Of a DNA stretch of 64,000 nucleotides, positions 35,901 to 48,784 are shown in pieces. The position numbers were made by a program, and so were the translations under genes. The notes under the pieces were generated by a model. The model worked only from the letters and a program-made list of their open reading frames with translations. It had not been told where the DNA came from and searched no databases. Position 1 is the stretch's first letter. Each line of letters starts with the position of its first letter. Source of the stretch: Lanius collurio (lineage: Eukaryota > Chordata > Aves > Passeriformes > Laniidae); assembly GCA_020086605.1 (NCBI GenBank), contig JACBWW010000028.1, forward strand, positions 10,532,885 to 10,596,884, written 5' to 3'.

Positions 35901-36060
35901 TAAGTCTATGTGCTCTTTGACAAACAGAAACCTTAGTTCTTTCTTTTTCTGTCTTTCCCAATGAAATAACTAGAGGCATATCTCTGCTCCTTATGTGAAA
36001 AAAATAATGAAAATTCCTCTGTGGCCTCAGAGATCATAAAACAAAAGAGATCAAATTTAT
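32926..36060. other. AT-rich non-coding DNA, nothing recognised
   Basis: No mobile element, exon or RNA gene is recognised. A 138-residue frame at 34461-34877 (+) and 97-101-residue frames near 33.7-34.2 kb (-) lack any family signature and are treated as chance. Confidence 0.6.
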
Positions 36061-36560
36061 TCCTATTAAAAAATGTTCAAGGGTTGTTTTGATGTTTACT
36101 GGTCATCAGCAATAGCAGGAGCAAAAGCACAGGTCATCCCAGACCACCCTGCTGTTCTCTGTCCCTCTAAATATCCAAGCTGCTCAAAGGGCATGGGGAG
36201 TGCCCCTGTGCTCGGTGGGCCCTATGGACTGAGGGCACATGGCAGCTCTCAGGGCTGGGCTGGTGGAGACCCCTCTTTGTGCAATGGTCAGAGGAATCCC
36301 TCAAACCGCCAATCATCATGCCTTTATAAACCTGTTGGTTGTTCAAAATTCCTGTTGTGATAAGGCCACAAAGGTCAGTAATTTGTTGTGGACATCAGCT
36401 GGCACATTTCTATGCTGTTCTATAGGGATGTCTGCATCCAGAGAAGTAATTAAAATAGTGACCTGCACTTTTATCTGCCTTAAGTTTAAAGCAGAAACAT
36501 CTGCTGCAGGCAAAGACTGCTTACAGGCTGGGCTGGGCTGAGCTGACCAGGAGGACAGAT
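36061..36560. other. Locally GC-rich unassigned segment
   Basis: Base composition rises clearly above the AT-rich surroundings between about 36105 and 36300 and again near 36500-36560. Overlapping plus-strand frames of 95 and 100 residues span it (36073-36360 and 36239-36541), but neither has a recognisable domain. It could be an eroded LTR, a regulatory element or an old exon; I cannot place it in any family. Confidence 0.35.
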
Positions 36561-39500
36561 TTCTGTGGTTTTATTTCATTCCAACCAGTTTGTTTAAAGT
36601 CAACAGCAATAGCTGCTAAGGACTTACAAATGAAAATACGGAATAAAGTAAAAGAAGCTAAATTTTAGAACAAAGCTCTCATCCTTACACAACATAGAGA
36701 GTATATATAGCTTTATGTACAGCTTCCTTTTTCCCCTCTACAGTTTGCATTCCAAGGTATTTCTCTGCTTTTTCTTCTGTTCCCAAAATTTATTGAGCTG
36801 CAGTGCAGCCTGAGACTCCAAGTAAGAATTGTCATTTTGAGAATAGAGCTGATTTATCAGAAGGAAGATTTTGCATTCTGTACAGAATATCTGATGAGGT
36901 GAATTTTTCATCCAAACAATGTCTTACAGATTATTATCAAAAGCCATTTAAGAAAATCCCCAAAACCCAAAGGTTTCCCAAAAGAATAGCAATCAGATTT
37001 TATTGAATAAATTTTCCTAAAATCAAAGGTAGAAGTATTTTTTTCTGCATCATTAATCTTCCATTAAAGAATTTTAACACTCAAATATACTACTTTAGAG
37101 TGAAAACATAATTAAAAAATACAAAACACAATATCAAAACCTCCTCATAAACCTCATTCAAAATTACTGAAAAGATGTATAGAAAGAAAATACATTAAAT
37201 GAATTGTTTTGTCCTTAAATTACTTCATGGTTTGTACTGTCTGAAAACTTTAAAGTATATCCTTTAAAATGCTCAGTTACAGTCAACATAGCTCTGTTTA
37301 ATTCTCCTGAAAAGGGATATTTTTATTTGTGGAAGGGAAAGAATAAAAACCATATCTTGTCAAATACAACAAGCATACAGCTTACACAGGCAAAATCATA
37401 ATTTATCTAATAAATATTTATGGAGTTCAGATGTCTCTTATGCATATTTTTGCCAAAAAAATATAGTTTATTTTAAGTCAAAATTATATGAAACATAATT
37501 TGCTTTTCATGTAGATACCTTAGCTTCAATTCACTGAACTGTAAAGTACAAGTGATCTTGAGATTTACATTATTTTCAGTATTTTACTTTAAGTTTCATT
37601 TTAAATATTAATAGAACTGTAGTATCTGGAAATCTAAGTTTAAATTCTCTTAACTTTTCCTGCATGTGGTATAAATTTTATTATGTAGAGTGGGAATGGT
37701 GCTTTTAAAATTGAATTTAAAAATGCAGTTACTTGCTTCTCCTTTGATGTTGCACAAACTTTACAATGTCTAGCACTGATAAAATAGTAACTTAGAACTA
37801 AAATTAAATATATCATCCCTTTTCCTTTCCATTATATAATTCTTAATTTTTAAGACTTCTTTATCCATTTTGCAAGAAAACAATATTGTTCCTGTGCATA
37901 AGCAAAGGAAAAAAATCCACTTGTTAATATTTTCTCCATAATTACCTGTCAGATGCAATCATGCAATTATTTTACTAGAAAGACATCCCACATTAAAAAA
38001 TTTCTTTTTACTAAGAGGAATAGTAACAGCAGTCAGTTATGGTTTGCCACTCCACATGAGATAGTGTTCATATCAAGATGTGTTTGGGTAATATCCTGAA
38101 ATAAGGGAATGAAGAGGATGAAGCAATTTTGAAATGAGGAAGTTCTGTCTTTCTGCAAAAGAGAGATGTTAAAAATATGAGCAAAATTGCAATCCAAATC
38201 AATGTTTGCCTTCTCCCTGTGAGAGGCACCAGTGAAATCCAAAGACACACCGACATGAGTAGTGCTGATGCCCTGCACCACTTTTGTGTTTGCCAGAAGG
38301 AGTTGACAAACACCCTTTTTTGCTCAGCAGTCACCTGCTGCACCCTGTGAGAATGGTGAGTGCAGCTTGGGAGTGCTGAGCCAAAAAAATTTTTATATTT
38401 ATATTGCTGTGAAATAGCTTATGGATTTGGGGATTTGGGGGTTTGGGTTTTTTGGTTTTTTCTGGGTTTTTTGTTTGTTTGTTTGTTTGTTTGTTTGTTT
38501 GTTTTTTATATTTGGGAGGAATTTTCCTCTTTCCTTTGATGAAGCTTGGGGCCAAAATAGTAAAACTGCAAAGACCCATTTTCATCCTCATGGGCACTGG
38601 AATTACTTTCTATTACATCCCCCTTTCTTCATACTCTGGCTATAAATACTCCTCTAGATATCAGACCTGAACAGAAAGGAAGACACTTTGGCCTACTATA
38701 AACATAGACATTTTGCAAAGTAGACTCTTCAGAAGCTGTCATTTATCAGTGTAAAAGAAAAAAAGCAGTTCCTTGAAGCTATCAATCAACCTTCACAAGT
38801 AAATTTCAGGCAGAAAGCCAACCATAATTGAGAGTCCTATAATGAGATGCTCAGCATGATTTCAGAAGCTCCACAGTCAGGGGCAGGCAGGCTGTCATTT
38901 TAGGAGACATTTTGGATTTGTTTTTTTCATATCTAGAGATTGATATGATGGAGATGAAAATCTGTATCTTAAAATAAAACCATTTTTGGAAACCTTAAAC
39001 TCAAAGAATCAGACATTTATTGCTACTGTATTAGAATCATTCTTTTTCATACTCACACCTCTGAAACACCTCATTTATTTGCAGAATTTTCCTGAGATTT
39101 GACTATGATGACATGCCATAATAGCTATTCGGAAATTCTTTGTGGACTAGTTCAAGATTTCAGGCTCAGTCTGGGACAAAGAACTGAGAAAAAAGTGAAT
39201 AAGCTATTCAATAGCCCAGAGAGGCATTGTTTTCTGAAGATAAGGAACAATTCTCCTGCCGCTGCTTCTTTTTTGTCGGTGAGTTCCTGAGATACAGCTT
39301 GCATGTACTGCATACACTGCTGCTGCCTCTAACTCACTTAATTTTCAGCAGTTAGGGGTCAGCAGAGGGACAGCTTTCCTTGTTTCCTGCAGCACTCAGC
39401 TCTAGGGAAAGGTAAAAGGGCTGCTACAGAGCTGGTCCTCTTCCCACATGTTTGGACCACTCAGGTTACATAAAAAAAGAGGTCCGTGGGGCACTGACTT

Positions 39501-40188
39501 CCTTTCCTGCTCAGAGGGATGTGTAGGTCCGTCTGCAGTGTGGCTCATGGGTAGCAGTTTCCAGAGAAGAAAGAAAGAAAAAGCCAGGGAATACAAACTG
39601 ACACTTTTCCTAATCCTGGATTACTTTATCATATCTATGATTGATCACACTACCATGGAATAATATTAAATAAATGACATATTTACAGCCTTTTAAGAAA
39701 AGGATCCACCTACTAAATATGGTTTGAGGTGTAAAGACTCCTTCAGGCCCATGTCATAACAACTGTTATCCCCCACCAACCCTTCTATTTTAAACATCAG
39801 AAAGAAATTTAGCAATGTAATGACTTGCTACAGAAAATTAAAATTGATGATGTTTTGTACTTTCTGTCACAATATTAATTTATTACTTTTATTTTAGAGA
39901 ACCATGCAGGCTTATCATTAAGAAATATGTTGATATGATTTACAAAAGGAAAGTGCAATACAAGAATTTCTTAAAAGGATGCCTGTTTGTCTATACTTAT
40001 ATTTGCAAAGGACTGGTCATGAAAAAGTGACTAGTTCATAGTGTGATGGACTGTTGTATCTGTTGCCAGTCACTTTCTGTAAACTGAGAATATGTTTGTG
40101 GTTATAAACATTACAATTGCAAGAAAATCCCTTTTAAGCAGAAGGGCAATGAAGATGCATGAAATGAACAAGTAAAAAAAAACTTCTA
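36561..40188. other. AT-rich non-coding DNA with a GTTT microsatellite
   Basis: No mobile element or exon is recognised. The region is very AT-rich around 37.0-38.0 kb. T/G-rich low complexity occurs from about 38420 and ends in a GTTT array. Confidence 0.6.
38473..38504. repeat. (GTTT)8 microsatellite
   Basis: Eight perfect GTTT units, preceded by about 50 bp of T/G-rich sequence with GGTTTTTT-type runs. The frames across it (FVCLFVCLFV-type) are translations of the repeat, not genes. Confidence 0.9.
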
Positions 40189-41635
40189 ACAGAGTATAAT
40201 CTGAGTTGGAAGGGTCACATAAGCATCAAGAAAGTCCAGCTCTTGGCCCTGCCCGGACCAGCCCATACCATGTGCCTGACACCTCTGTCTAAATGCTTCT
40301 TGAGCTCCGTCAGGCTTGGTGCTGTGACCACTTCGCTGGGGAGCCCGTTCCAGTACCCAGCCACTCTCTGGGGCAAGAAGCCTGAACCTTCCCTGACACA
40401 ACTTCAGGCCATTCTCTCAGGACCTGTCACTGTCACCACAGAGAAAAGATCAGTGCCTGCCCCTCCTCTTCCCCTCACAAGGAAGCTGTAACTGCAGTGA
40501 GGTCTCCCCTCAGTCTCCTCCGGGCTGAACAGACCAAGTGCCCTCAGCCACTCCTCACACGGCTTCCCCTCAGGGCCCTTCCCCATCCCCGTGCCCTCCT
40601 TTGGACACTCTCTAACAGCTCAATGGCTTTTCTGTGCTCTGGCACCCAGACCTGCCCCCAGCACTCGAGGTGAGGCCGCCCCAGTGCAGAGCAGAGCGGG
40701 ACAATCCCCTCCCTTGCCTGGCTGGTGATGCTGGGCCTGAGGCACCCCAGGACAGGGGTGGCCCTCCCTGCTGGCTCATATTCTACTTTCTGTCAACTAG
40801 GATCCTCAGTCCCTTTTCACATTTCTGCTTTCCAGCATCAAATTCCCCAGTCTGTACACCCAGGGTTTCCCCATTTCAGAAGCAGAATCTGACACTTTCC
40901 CTCACTGAACTTCATACAACTGGTGATTGCCCAGACCCCAAATTTGTCAAGGTCTCTCTGCAGGGCTTCCCTGCTTTTGAGAGAGTAAAAGAATAAACAG
41001 CTCCTCACAGTTTCATATCATCTATAAACATGTTAAGTATCCCTTCCAGTACTGTGTCCAGTTTATTGATGAAGATGTTGAAGAGCACAGGGCTGAGGAT
41101 GGAGCCCTGTGGAACCCCCCAGTGACAGGTCACCAGTCTGGTGTCACCCTGTACACTGTAGTCCTTTGAGCCAGACCTGTGAGCCAGTTCCTCCCTCATC
41201 ACATGATGTATTTATCCAGCTGAACAATGGATATTTTGTCCACAGGGACACTGTGAGACACACTATCAAAAGCTTTACTGAAATCCAAAAGGATTACATC
41301 AACTAACTTCCCTTCATATGCTAGGTAGCTTATCCTGTCATGAAGAGATGTCAGGTTTGATAAGCAGGAGTTTCCCCTCATGAAGCCATGCTGGCTGTGA
41401 CCAGTGGCTGTTCAGAGCCCCAGGTGTTTTCAAATATTTCCCAGAATAATCTTCTTCTTAACTTTACCATGCACTGTAATGGGACTGACAGATCTGTAGT
41501 TCACAGGATCCTCCTTCTTGCCCTTCTTGAAAACTGGGACAATGTTCACCAGCTTCCAGACAAGTGGTGATACCCAGAACTGCTCAAAAAACAAGAGAGG
41601 TTTTGTGATGATGTCAGGATGCTGAGATACAAATG
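40189..41635 (-). mobile_element. Long CR1 LINE copy with RT remnants
   Basis: This is the longest well-preserved CR1 here, about 1.45 kb on the minus strand. From low to high coordinate it holds the 3' UTR start ('ttggaagggtcac', 40207-40219) and the 'gagcccgttccagtacccagccactctctggggcaagaag' block (40340-40380). It continues with 'ctcagtctcctccgggctgaacagacc' (40509-40534) and 'ccccaggacaggggtggccctccctgctggctcat' (40745-40780). The end of ORF2 is at 41005-41381 and the upstream RT region runs to about 41635. The 8-bp tail is degenerate. It is relatively GC-rich, so probably younger than the 16-kb copy. The element is 5'-truncated and its reading frame is broken. Confidence 0.92.
41005..41381 (-). 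pseudogene. CR1 ORF2 reverse-transcriptase remnant
   Basis: Two adjoining minus-strand frames carry the palm of a LINE reverse transcriptase. The upstream one (41199-41381) has VDVILLDFSKAFDSVSH, motif A, with its catalytic Asp in LDFSKAFD. The downstream one (41005-41202) has GVPQGSILSPVLFN (motif B) and FIDDMKL, the counterpart of the CR1 FADDTKL catalytic pair. The two frames are out of phase, so at least one indel separates them, and stops follow. In active CR1 this enzyme copies the RNA at the nicked target site. The residues for catalysis are visible, but the protein is not. Confidence 0.9.
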
Positions 41636-43130
41636 GTATTTCTGGGAAATATCATCAATAAAGGACCCATAAAGAAGCAGGGCAAAGATATACAGCTTGG
41701 AGTCTGTAATTTTACCTCAGTTGTACCCAGCTACATAGTAGGAGTCTCCTTTGTTACACACAAGTAGATTTATATGGCACACAGATAGAATATCATGACA
41801 ATTTTTTAAAATTGTAGTTTCATTAACACACCTTCATTGAATAATATCGATTATCCTCCAATCATGTCAACTACTCAAAAAGATTTCTTTCTATGTGTGT
41901 CTTATCCACTATGAGAAAAAAATGTCAAGAATTGTCTAGTATTTTTACAGCACATTTGTTTCACAAAGACCGCCCTATTTTGAACACTCTCAATTCATCT
42001 GGTTTCAGATCACCACCCCAAAAAATGCGAATGCCCATAGGAAGCTCAGTCTTTTTCTTTAATAAACTCTAATGCCTCCAGAATCTTAAAAAGCAAAGGG
42101 AGATGAAGAAGAAAATGAGATACTTATTTTTTAAATGTTTCCACTGAAATAATCTCAAAAGCACCACTTGCCAAAGAAAGTGAAACAATACCTTGAATTG
42201 CTGAAACACAAGTCTGTAACATTACTGTGCTTTCATGACAGGTCCATTATATTGTAATGAAAATTATTGGCTTATAGTGTAATTATGTAAAGAAAAATAT
42301 AGGTTAGGAAATTCTTGAAACAAAAGTATTTTTAGATTGAATTATATGGATCCATTAGAGGTGGTAATTCATTTAGTGCTTTCTAGTGTTTAGTCAATCT
42401 TCCATTAAAGAAGATAGCTTTTGGAGGATCTATGTTTTGTTTCTTCTTTTACAATGGCTTTGATAGGCTTTGAACTTTTAGTTACTAATTTTATTTTTAA
42501 TTGCTTCTTCTTTCCCAGTGATAGTAAAGCCACTTATAAATAAAGGGACTATATATTCTTACAGTTATTTTTCTATGTAACATAGAATTACAAAGAGTTG
42601 GGTTTTACTTCATAATAACATTTTAAACTTATGTAGATTATTTGATCCAGTTACAAGCAAAAGCCACAATATGAATACACAGTGTAATTTCTGCAAATAA
42701 CTTCAGTAGTGTTGATTTGTACTAGTATTTGTATTAGTAGTTCAGAACAAAAAAGATTAAAATGCTACAAACTGGCAAGCATAAAGCAGAATATTAGTAG
42801 TACAAACATTCTGCTAATAATTCAGCTAAGATTGTGTTAGGCACTGCATGAAAGCACAGCAGAAAGCCTGCAGTGTGCAGTGTGTGTTTCCAGGCACACA
42901 CACTTTATTGTCTCCCCAGCCATCAGCAGGAGCCAATTTGTCCCATCCCTTTGTGTAGGCCTAACCAAGAAGAGGATCAATCCTGATTTCCTCCTTACTG
43001 ACCCTATGAGCAAAACCAGCTAGAAAGCACATTTGCTGTAAAAAAAATTCTTAACAGGCATTTCCCTGGAACAAATATATGTGCACCTAGTAACAGAGGA
43101 GAAAACCCATTTGATTATGCACACAGTAAA
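41636..43130. other. AT-rich non-coding DNA, nothing recognised
   Basis: Ordinary AT-rich sequence between two CR1 copies. A slightly GC-richer stretch near 42840-43010 (with 'gcagtgtgcagtgtgtg' type repeats) is unassigned. Confidence 0.6.
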
Positions 43131-43540
43131 TAGATTCACAGTCATTGGAACATTTAGGTTGGAAAAGACCTTTAGGAGTGTTGAGTCCAACTAACCTAGC
43201 AGTACCAATTCCATCATTAATCAATGTCTCCAAGTGCCACATCCACACTTTTCTAAAATACCTCTAAAGATGGTGTCACAACCACTTCCCTGGGTAGCCT
43301 GTTCCAATATTTAAAACCCGTTGTAATGGAGAAACTTTTCCTAATATACAATCTAAACCTCCACTGATCCAACTTGTAATTTCGTCTCATACTGTTGCTT
43401 GTTACCAGGGAGAAGAGACCAATTCCTAGATCTCAACAGCCTCCTATGTAGCTGTAGAGAGTGAAGCACTCCCTCCTGATCCTCCTTTTCTCCAGGCTAA
43501 ACACCACCAGCTCCCTCATCCACTCCTCATAAGATTTATA
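43131..43540 (-). mobile_element. CR1 LINE 3' end
   Basis: The plus strand shows the reverse complement of the CR1 3' region. It has 'catttaggttggaaaagaccttta' (43151-43175), 'gtgccacatccacacttttct' (43236-43255) and 'ccacttccctgggtagcctgttccaa' (43282-43307). It ends in 'ctccttttctccaggctaaacaccaccagctccctca' (43482-43518). The start wording differs from the copy at 40.2 kb, so it is a different CR1 subfamily. It is 5'-truncated and more diverged. Confidence 0.92.
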
Positions 43541-45610
43541 GCTTCAGTTCTGCAATCCATCAGTTTTACAGGATTAGTCCTGCAATATCATTGCACTTGA
43601 AGCTTTTACACTACCATTACAGAGTGCTGTGTCACCACAGTTCCTTCACAGCTCTTGTTTAGTTTAGACAGCAGTCTGGGAGCATCAACTTGACAAAATG
43701 CAGCTATCTAAGGACAATTTTTTTTTTTTATTATTATTCTGAGCAAGGACTTAGAGTTCCTTTTGCAGCATGAATTATTTAATAGATTTTCAAAGAAGCA
43801 AAGGTCCTGGATTTTTGGCAGTGTTAATTTTAACAGAAGAAAATATCAAGAACATTCACTCAAACTTACACCAAACAAACAAAAAAAAAGCATCTACTAT
43901 GGCTTTCTGAAAGAAAATAAGAAATGCTCTTAATTGGAAAGTTGCATTTAGTGTCATTTCAAGCATGTGTATTAATAATATGAACCACAGACAAATTGAT
44001 TTAGGAGAGAAACTACAATAAAATTTGGGATTTCCGACTGCTTTGGAGTCAGCCATTAAAATCTATGTTGGGAACAACATTCTCGTCAATTTTCTTTGAT
44101 TTGCACATGACCTTTAATATTGTCATGTTTGTCTCCTAATGCCAATTTTTTTTTTTTTTAATGATGCCTAAGTTTGATTTCCAAATCTATGTTTATGTCT
44201 CTGAAATGACAGACTGATTTTACAAAAGCCTTGATAATCAAGAAGTTCTCACTGACTTAATAACAGGGTTGGCTGGTGCATGATCAATACTTTTAGATGC
44301 TTAAGTATATCCCAGCATCAGGGCTCTGGTAGTTCTGGTGGCTCTGGTAATGCCATATCATGGTGACAAGTTATCTTGACTTGTCTCTACACAGTCTACG
44401 TGATGTTTCATTGTAGTAGTACACCAGTCTATGTCCTAATCTTGTGGCTGCAGCCAACAGTATTGCAGGATCAATCCCAGTTTACACAATAGTGAATCTG
44501 AAGTAAATTTGTCAGATGTTGCAGAAATCAGATCACATAAGTGATGCCTTTGTAATAGTTACAAAATTGATCCCACAGAAAAGGTCACTGAGTACTGAAC
44601 TGCACATATTTTGAAAGGCAGAAATAATAATCTCAGCAACAAAAGAAAAAGTTCATCCAAATACACATTTCTGTGCTGACAGGGATTAGTATCCAAGATA
44701 CAAATGAAAAAATCAGAACAAGTTGGGTGTGATATAAAGAACAGTAGAAGAGAGATTTTATAATAGAATAAAGGTTACATGAGCTGTTTTAGAGCATAGT
44801 AAGGCTCTGGAAAGAATTGAAAGCAATAAGAAAAAAGAGAATGAAATAACTACATAGACATTAAAGTTTATATACACAGACACATATATACTATATAAAA
44901 AAATGTACATAAATGCATATATGTATATAGATAAGTATTTATTATTTATGCTAGTATCACTCATATGTATCTTTTGAGGTACCTGTAAATGAAGACAATA
45001 GGTTCAAAAACCAAACATTCTGGAAAGAAAGCTGCTGTTTAAAACCTATGGTGTCCTGTGAAGAGTAGATCCACAGTGGTTTAGATGATACTTTAAAGAA
45101 ATAGGAGAAAAATTAGGTGGGGAGGAAGTGAACAGTCAAGATTTTATATGAGACTGAAAGCCTCATCTGTTCCCTACTGGGACCATTCCTTCCAGCTAGA
45201 GCAAACCTTGGCCATTAACATTCTCACAATCATTATACTGCAGCTTGCAGAAGGAATAAGCATATCCTTTTCCCAATTAAACTATTGATTACATTCTATC
45301 TACACTTCTAGCCCTCTCTGTCCTAGACAGGGCTTATTGGATTTTTTTCATAATTCAGAAAAAAATGTGTCCATCTCTATCTGTCATTGCTGTACAGGCT
45401 CAGCAACATAGCAAAGTCCAAGAACTTGCTTTTATTCTGTCTTGATGTCTTTCCATTTAAGAGCCATAACCAATGTCTTTTATTGATTCTTTATTTAGAT
45501 ATTGAAAGTAGTTTTAGACTTGAACTGCTACATGTCTACCACTGCAAAGTGTTAATGGACCTCTTTATTCAAGTGTCAAGGATAAGTGAAAATAACTTGA
45601 GAAGCTGTGA
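43541..45610. other. AT-rich non-coding DNA with TA-rich patch
   Basis: No mobile element or exon is recognised. T runs occur at 43719-43730 and 44147-44159, and a TATA/CATA-rich low-complexity patch at about 44867-44950. Confidence 0.6.
44867..44950. repeat. TA-rich low-complexity patch
   Basis: Imperfect TATACA, ATATAT and GTATAT units over about 80 bp. The 68-residue Tyr/Ile/Ser-rich minus-strand frame over it is an artefact of the composition. Confidence 0.7.
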
Positions 45611-45915
45611 AATCCTGGAGTCATGGAATAGTTTTGGTTGGAAGTGATATTTAAAGGTAATCTGTTCCACCACCCCCTGCCACAGGAAGGGATGTCTTTC
45701 ACTAGATCAAAGCCTTGTCCAGCGTGACTTTGAACACTGCCAGTGACTGAGCATCCACGACTCTGGTAACTTGTTACCCTGTCTCAACACTCTCCCCATA
45801 AAAAGCTTATTCCTTAGATCCAGTCTAAACCTACTCTCTTTCAGTTTAAAATAATTATCCCTTGTCCTGCTAAACCAGGCCCTGGTACCAAAGCTCATTC
45901 CATCTTGAGATTCTT
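45611..45915 (-). mobile_element. CR1 LINE 3' end
   Basis: On the plus strand it begins with a tail-like 'aatcctggagtcatggaat', then 'tttggttggaagtgatatttaaaggt' and 'ccaccccctgccacaggaaggga'. It continues with 'cttgttaccctgtctcaacac' and 'taattatcccttgtcctgctaaaccaggccctggt', the reverse complement of a CR1 3' end. Two octamers of the tail are visible in degenerate form. The element is about 300 bp and 5'-truncated. Confidence 0.9.
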
Positions 45916-48784
45916 TGTCACAAAACCTTTGGATTCTGTGACATAATTTTACTTAAAGCAGGGTAGGCCACTTTCTGAATGTAATGCATTAATTCTGAAA
46001 ATAACTAGTTTAAGAATTAGCTGTATATCCAGGCAAATATAGAAACCACCACTCATTTTTTACATTCAGTACCTTGATTACCTTACATATACAGTTACCT
46101 CCAAATATCTGTTTTACATGATAGCAGAGGCTTCTAGACATGATCTTTTGAGAAATGAAAATATATGCAGTCTCCCCATTTGGAAGATTGTGACAAAATT
46201 GTGAAGTCATTAATTGCTTTGGATTTTAGAATGTACTAAGAAACTACAAAAAGTGTAAGTCTGCTGAATTCTCAGTGTTTAAAAACACTTTTGAAAATGT
46301 CATCTTTAAAAGGGTTCTGTAGTGCTTGGTTCTAGTCAAAATTGGTTGCAATTTCAAATTATTTTTGTTGGTGTTTTTCCATGTTTATATTTAAATTATT
46401 CTATCTAAAATGCCTTCTTTAATATCAACCCAGATTTGGAAGTTTGAAAAGCTAGATAATTGTAGGGTTTGTGTTCAAAAGAAAAATGTTTATTAAGAAC
46501 CTACACAAACACGTATTTACAAAACTTCCACAGCCATGACTCAGATCTGTATCTCCCATCATCTAGTCACCTTGTCAACCCTTTTTTTGTTTAGGAGACA
46601 CAACATACTATAAGACTTTGATCTTGGTCCATCCTTTGAGAACACAAAGTAAAAGCAACGTCTTAAATAATGCAACTTGTGCAATCTCCAAAGCAAATGG
46701 CAAATTAATCAGTCTCTGAATCCTTGTTTTTTTGAAGACTTGTGCATTTTTAAAGAAGATGGAGTAATTGTTTAGTGACTTGGTGCCATTGATTTTCATT
46801 ATGGATGGTGTTGACTAGGTCTGTGTCAGGTCACCTGGGAGAGATAGCCTTTGCATAGCTAAATAAAATGGGGAAAGTACCATTTCTTATTCCATATTCA
46901 AGAGGAAAGCTAAAGTCCTTGAAATAAGTTTTGTGTGACCTTCTGGACAAAGAAATTTTTCCTTTTTGGCCATTAGAATAAAGGAGAAAAATACAAAGCT
47001 GCATAGTCATGAAGTAGAGGATTGGATTTTACAGGCCAGCAGATTCTTGGTTGAGAAAGATAATCAGAAGAGAAAACTTAGAATAAAAGACAAGTGCAGT
47101 CATTTGCTAAATGTATGAAATACCACTTGATTTCTCCATTCGTAATAATGGGAAAAGAAATTAAAAGGACCCATGAAAAGGAACATGTTTACTTTAAGAT
47201 GTGTACTAGTTTGCAAATTCTTCTAAATTTTTGGAACTCGTGTTATCATAAGACAGAAATTCCATAATATAATAATCATATTAAACTGAGATACAAATTT
47301 AACATAGCAATCACTAAGTCTTTTCCACCTAAGATTTTGTAATTTTGAAATGGTTATAATTTTTAGATTTTCATAAGTGACACGGATTTCTAAATGATAC
47401 CAAAATTCTTATTTCTTCCACTTCAGAGGATTGAAAAATATATAATTTTTGATCCTACTCGGATTTTGCTTTCAAATTGGGCAGATTTTTTTGGTTTGTG
47501 CATTTGAGTTTTTGTATTTTACTTTCTTCTGTTCTTGCTTCTGGATTTTCCTCCCACTTTGTGCTGTCTAATTCTTCTCCACCCTTGCCATGTAAACTTT
47601 TCTGTTGTCAAATACCTCTATCTCACTCATTCTCTTTGAAATGAAGTCTGCAATTTTTAGTGCTTTACAATAGCTATTGGGTTTAAGAAGAAATCACACA
47701 CTTGTCATATTATGATGACCCAGTGAATTTCTCTGGAGGAAAATGGGACTTTTAAAGGTTTGTTCTCTGGCAATGTTTTTTAGATATCTGCCACAGCAAA
47801 TTCTCTCTCATAATGATAACTGTACCATATGAGTGTGTGAGCTGTTACACAATTCAACAGGAAAAGAAATTGAGATTTTCTAGAATGAGGTGCCTTGGAA
47901 AACAGAACACTTCAATCTGTCTGATAATGTGCTAGTAAATATAACCATTAAAGTAATTTTTATTTACTAAGCCTACTTGCATAAATATGTCAATTAGAAT
48001 TGTATCAAAAGCATTCCTGAAAATAGGTGAAGAGAGACTGCAAAATACTGGTAGTGTTTTGGGATAGCTGACAAGTAATTTGAGACTACAAAGAGGTTTG
48101 ATTGATTGACCAAATATTCCTCTTTTAAGAAAGCTATTAAATATCATTGATACTTCCTGTTTCTCCTCTAATAATAGTTGTGGGATGCATAATAACCACA
48201 TTTCATTTCTTTCAGTCAGGTCATAGTGGAGGAAACAGGAGAAAACTAATGAGCATGGGGTCCATGAAGAAAATGCTACATACGCCAGTAATAAGTTCAG
48301 AGGATTGTCTTTAGCAAGCAAACAGTAGTTGTTTTTAAACATCATTCTGGTTTGATGGAGCAGTGAAAGGATGCTGTGAAAAGGTTGAAAGGACAGAAGA
48401 AATATCCTCATCTGTGCAGACCAGGGCATATTCACAGTATTACTTGATATAAAGGGGTGTAAATAAAAGTTAAAATTCCTTGAGCTACAGCTTCAGTGAT
48501 ATGTGGCAGTGAAAACCACAGAGTTTACCCCAGCATCTTTCCTAGATCAAACAAACTGAGCTGGAGATGTTTGTGGAAATTGGCGCTGTGTCTTCCTCTG
48601 TTACAGAGCAAAAAATTTTGGAATTTTTCCTCTTGAAATAACTGAGGACTTAGGTAACATTTGTGAAGTGTCAGTGATGTAACAACAGCTCCTGCAAATT
48701 ATGTTTTTATCCAAAAAAAAAAGGCTATTGATGAGTCTGGGGCTGGAAGGAAGAAGAGGGAAAGTTTTGCACAAGTTCCTTCTA
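45916..48784. other. AT-rich non-coding DNA; one 167-residue open frame
   Basis: No mobile element is recognised. The longest frame in this stretch of the window, 47932-48435 (-), has 167 residues rich in Leu, Phe and Ser with several hydrophobic stretches. It has no signature motif, no clear splice or promoter context and no neighbour that would explain it. I regard it as a chance frame but flag it in the findings. Confidence 0.55.
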
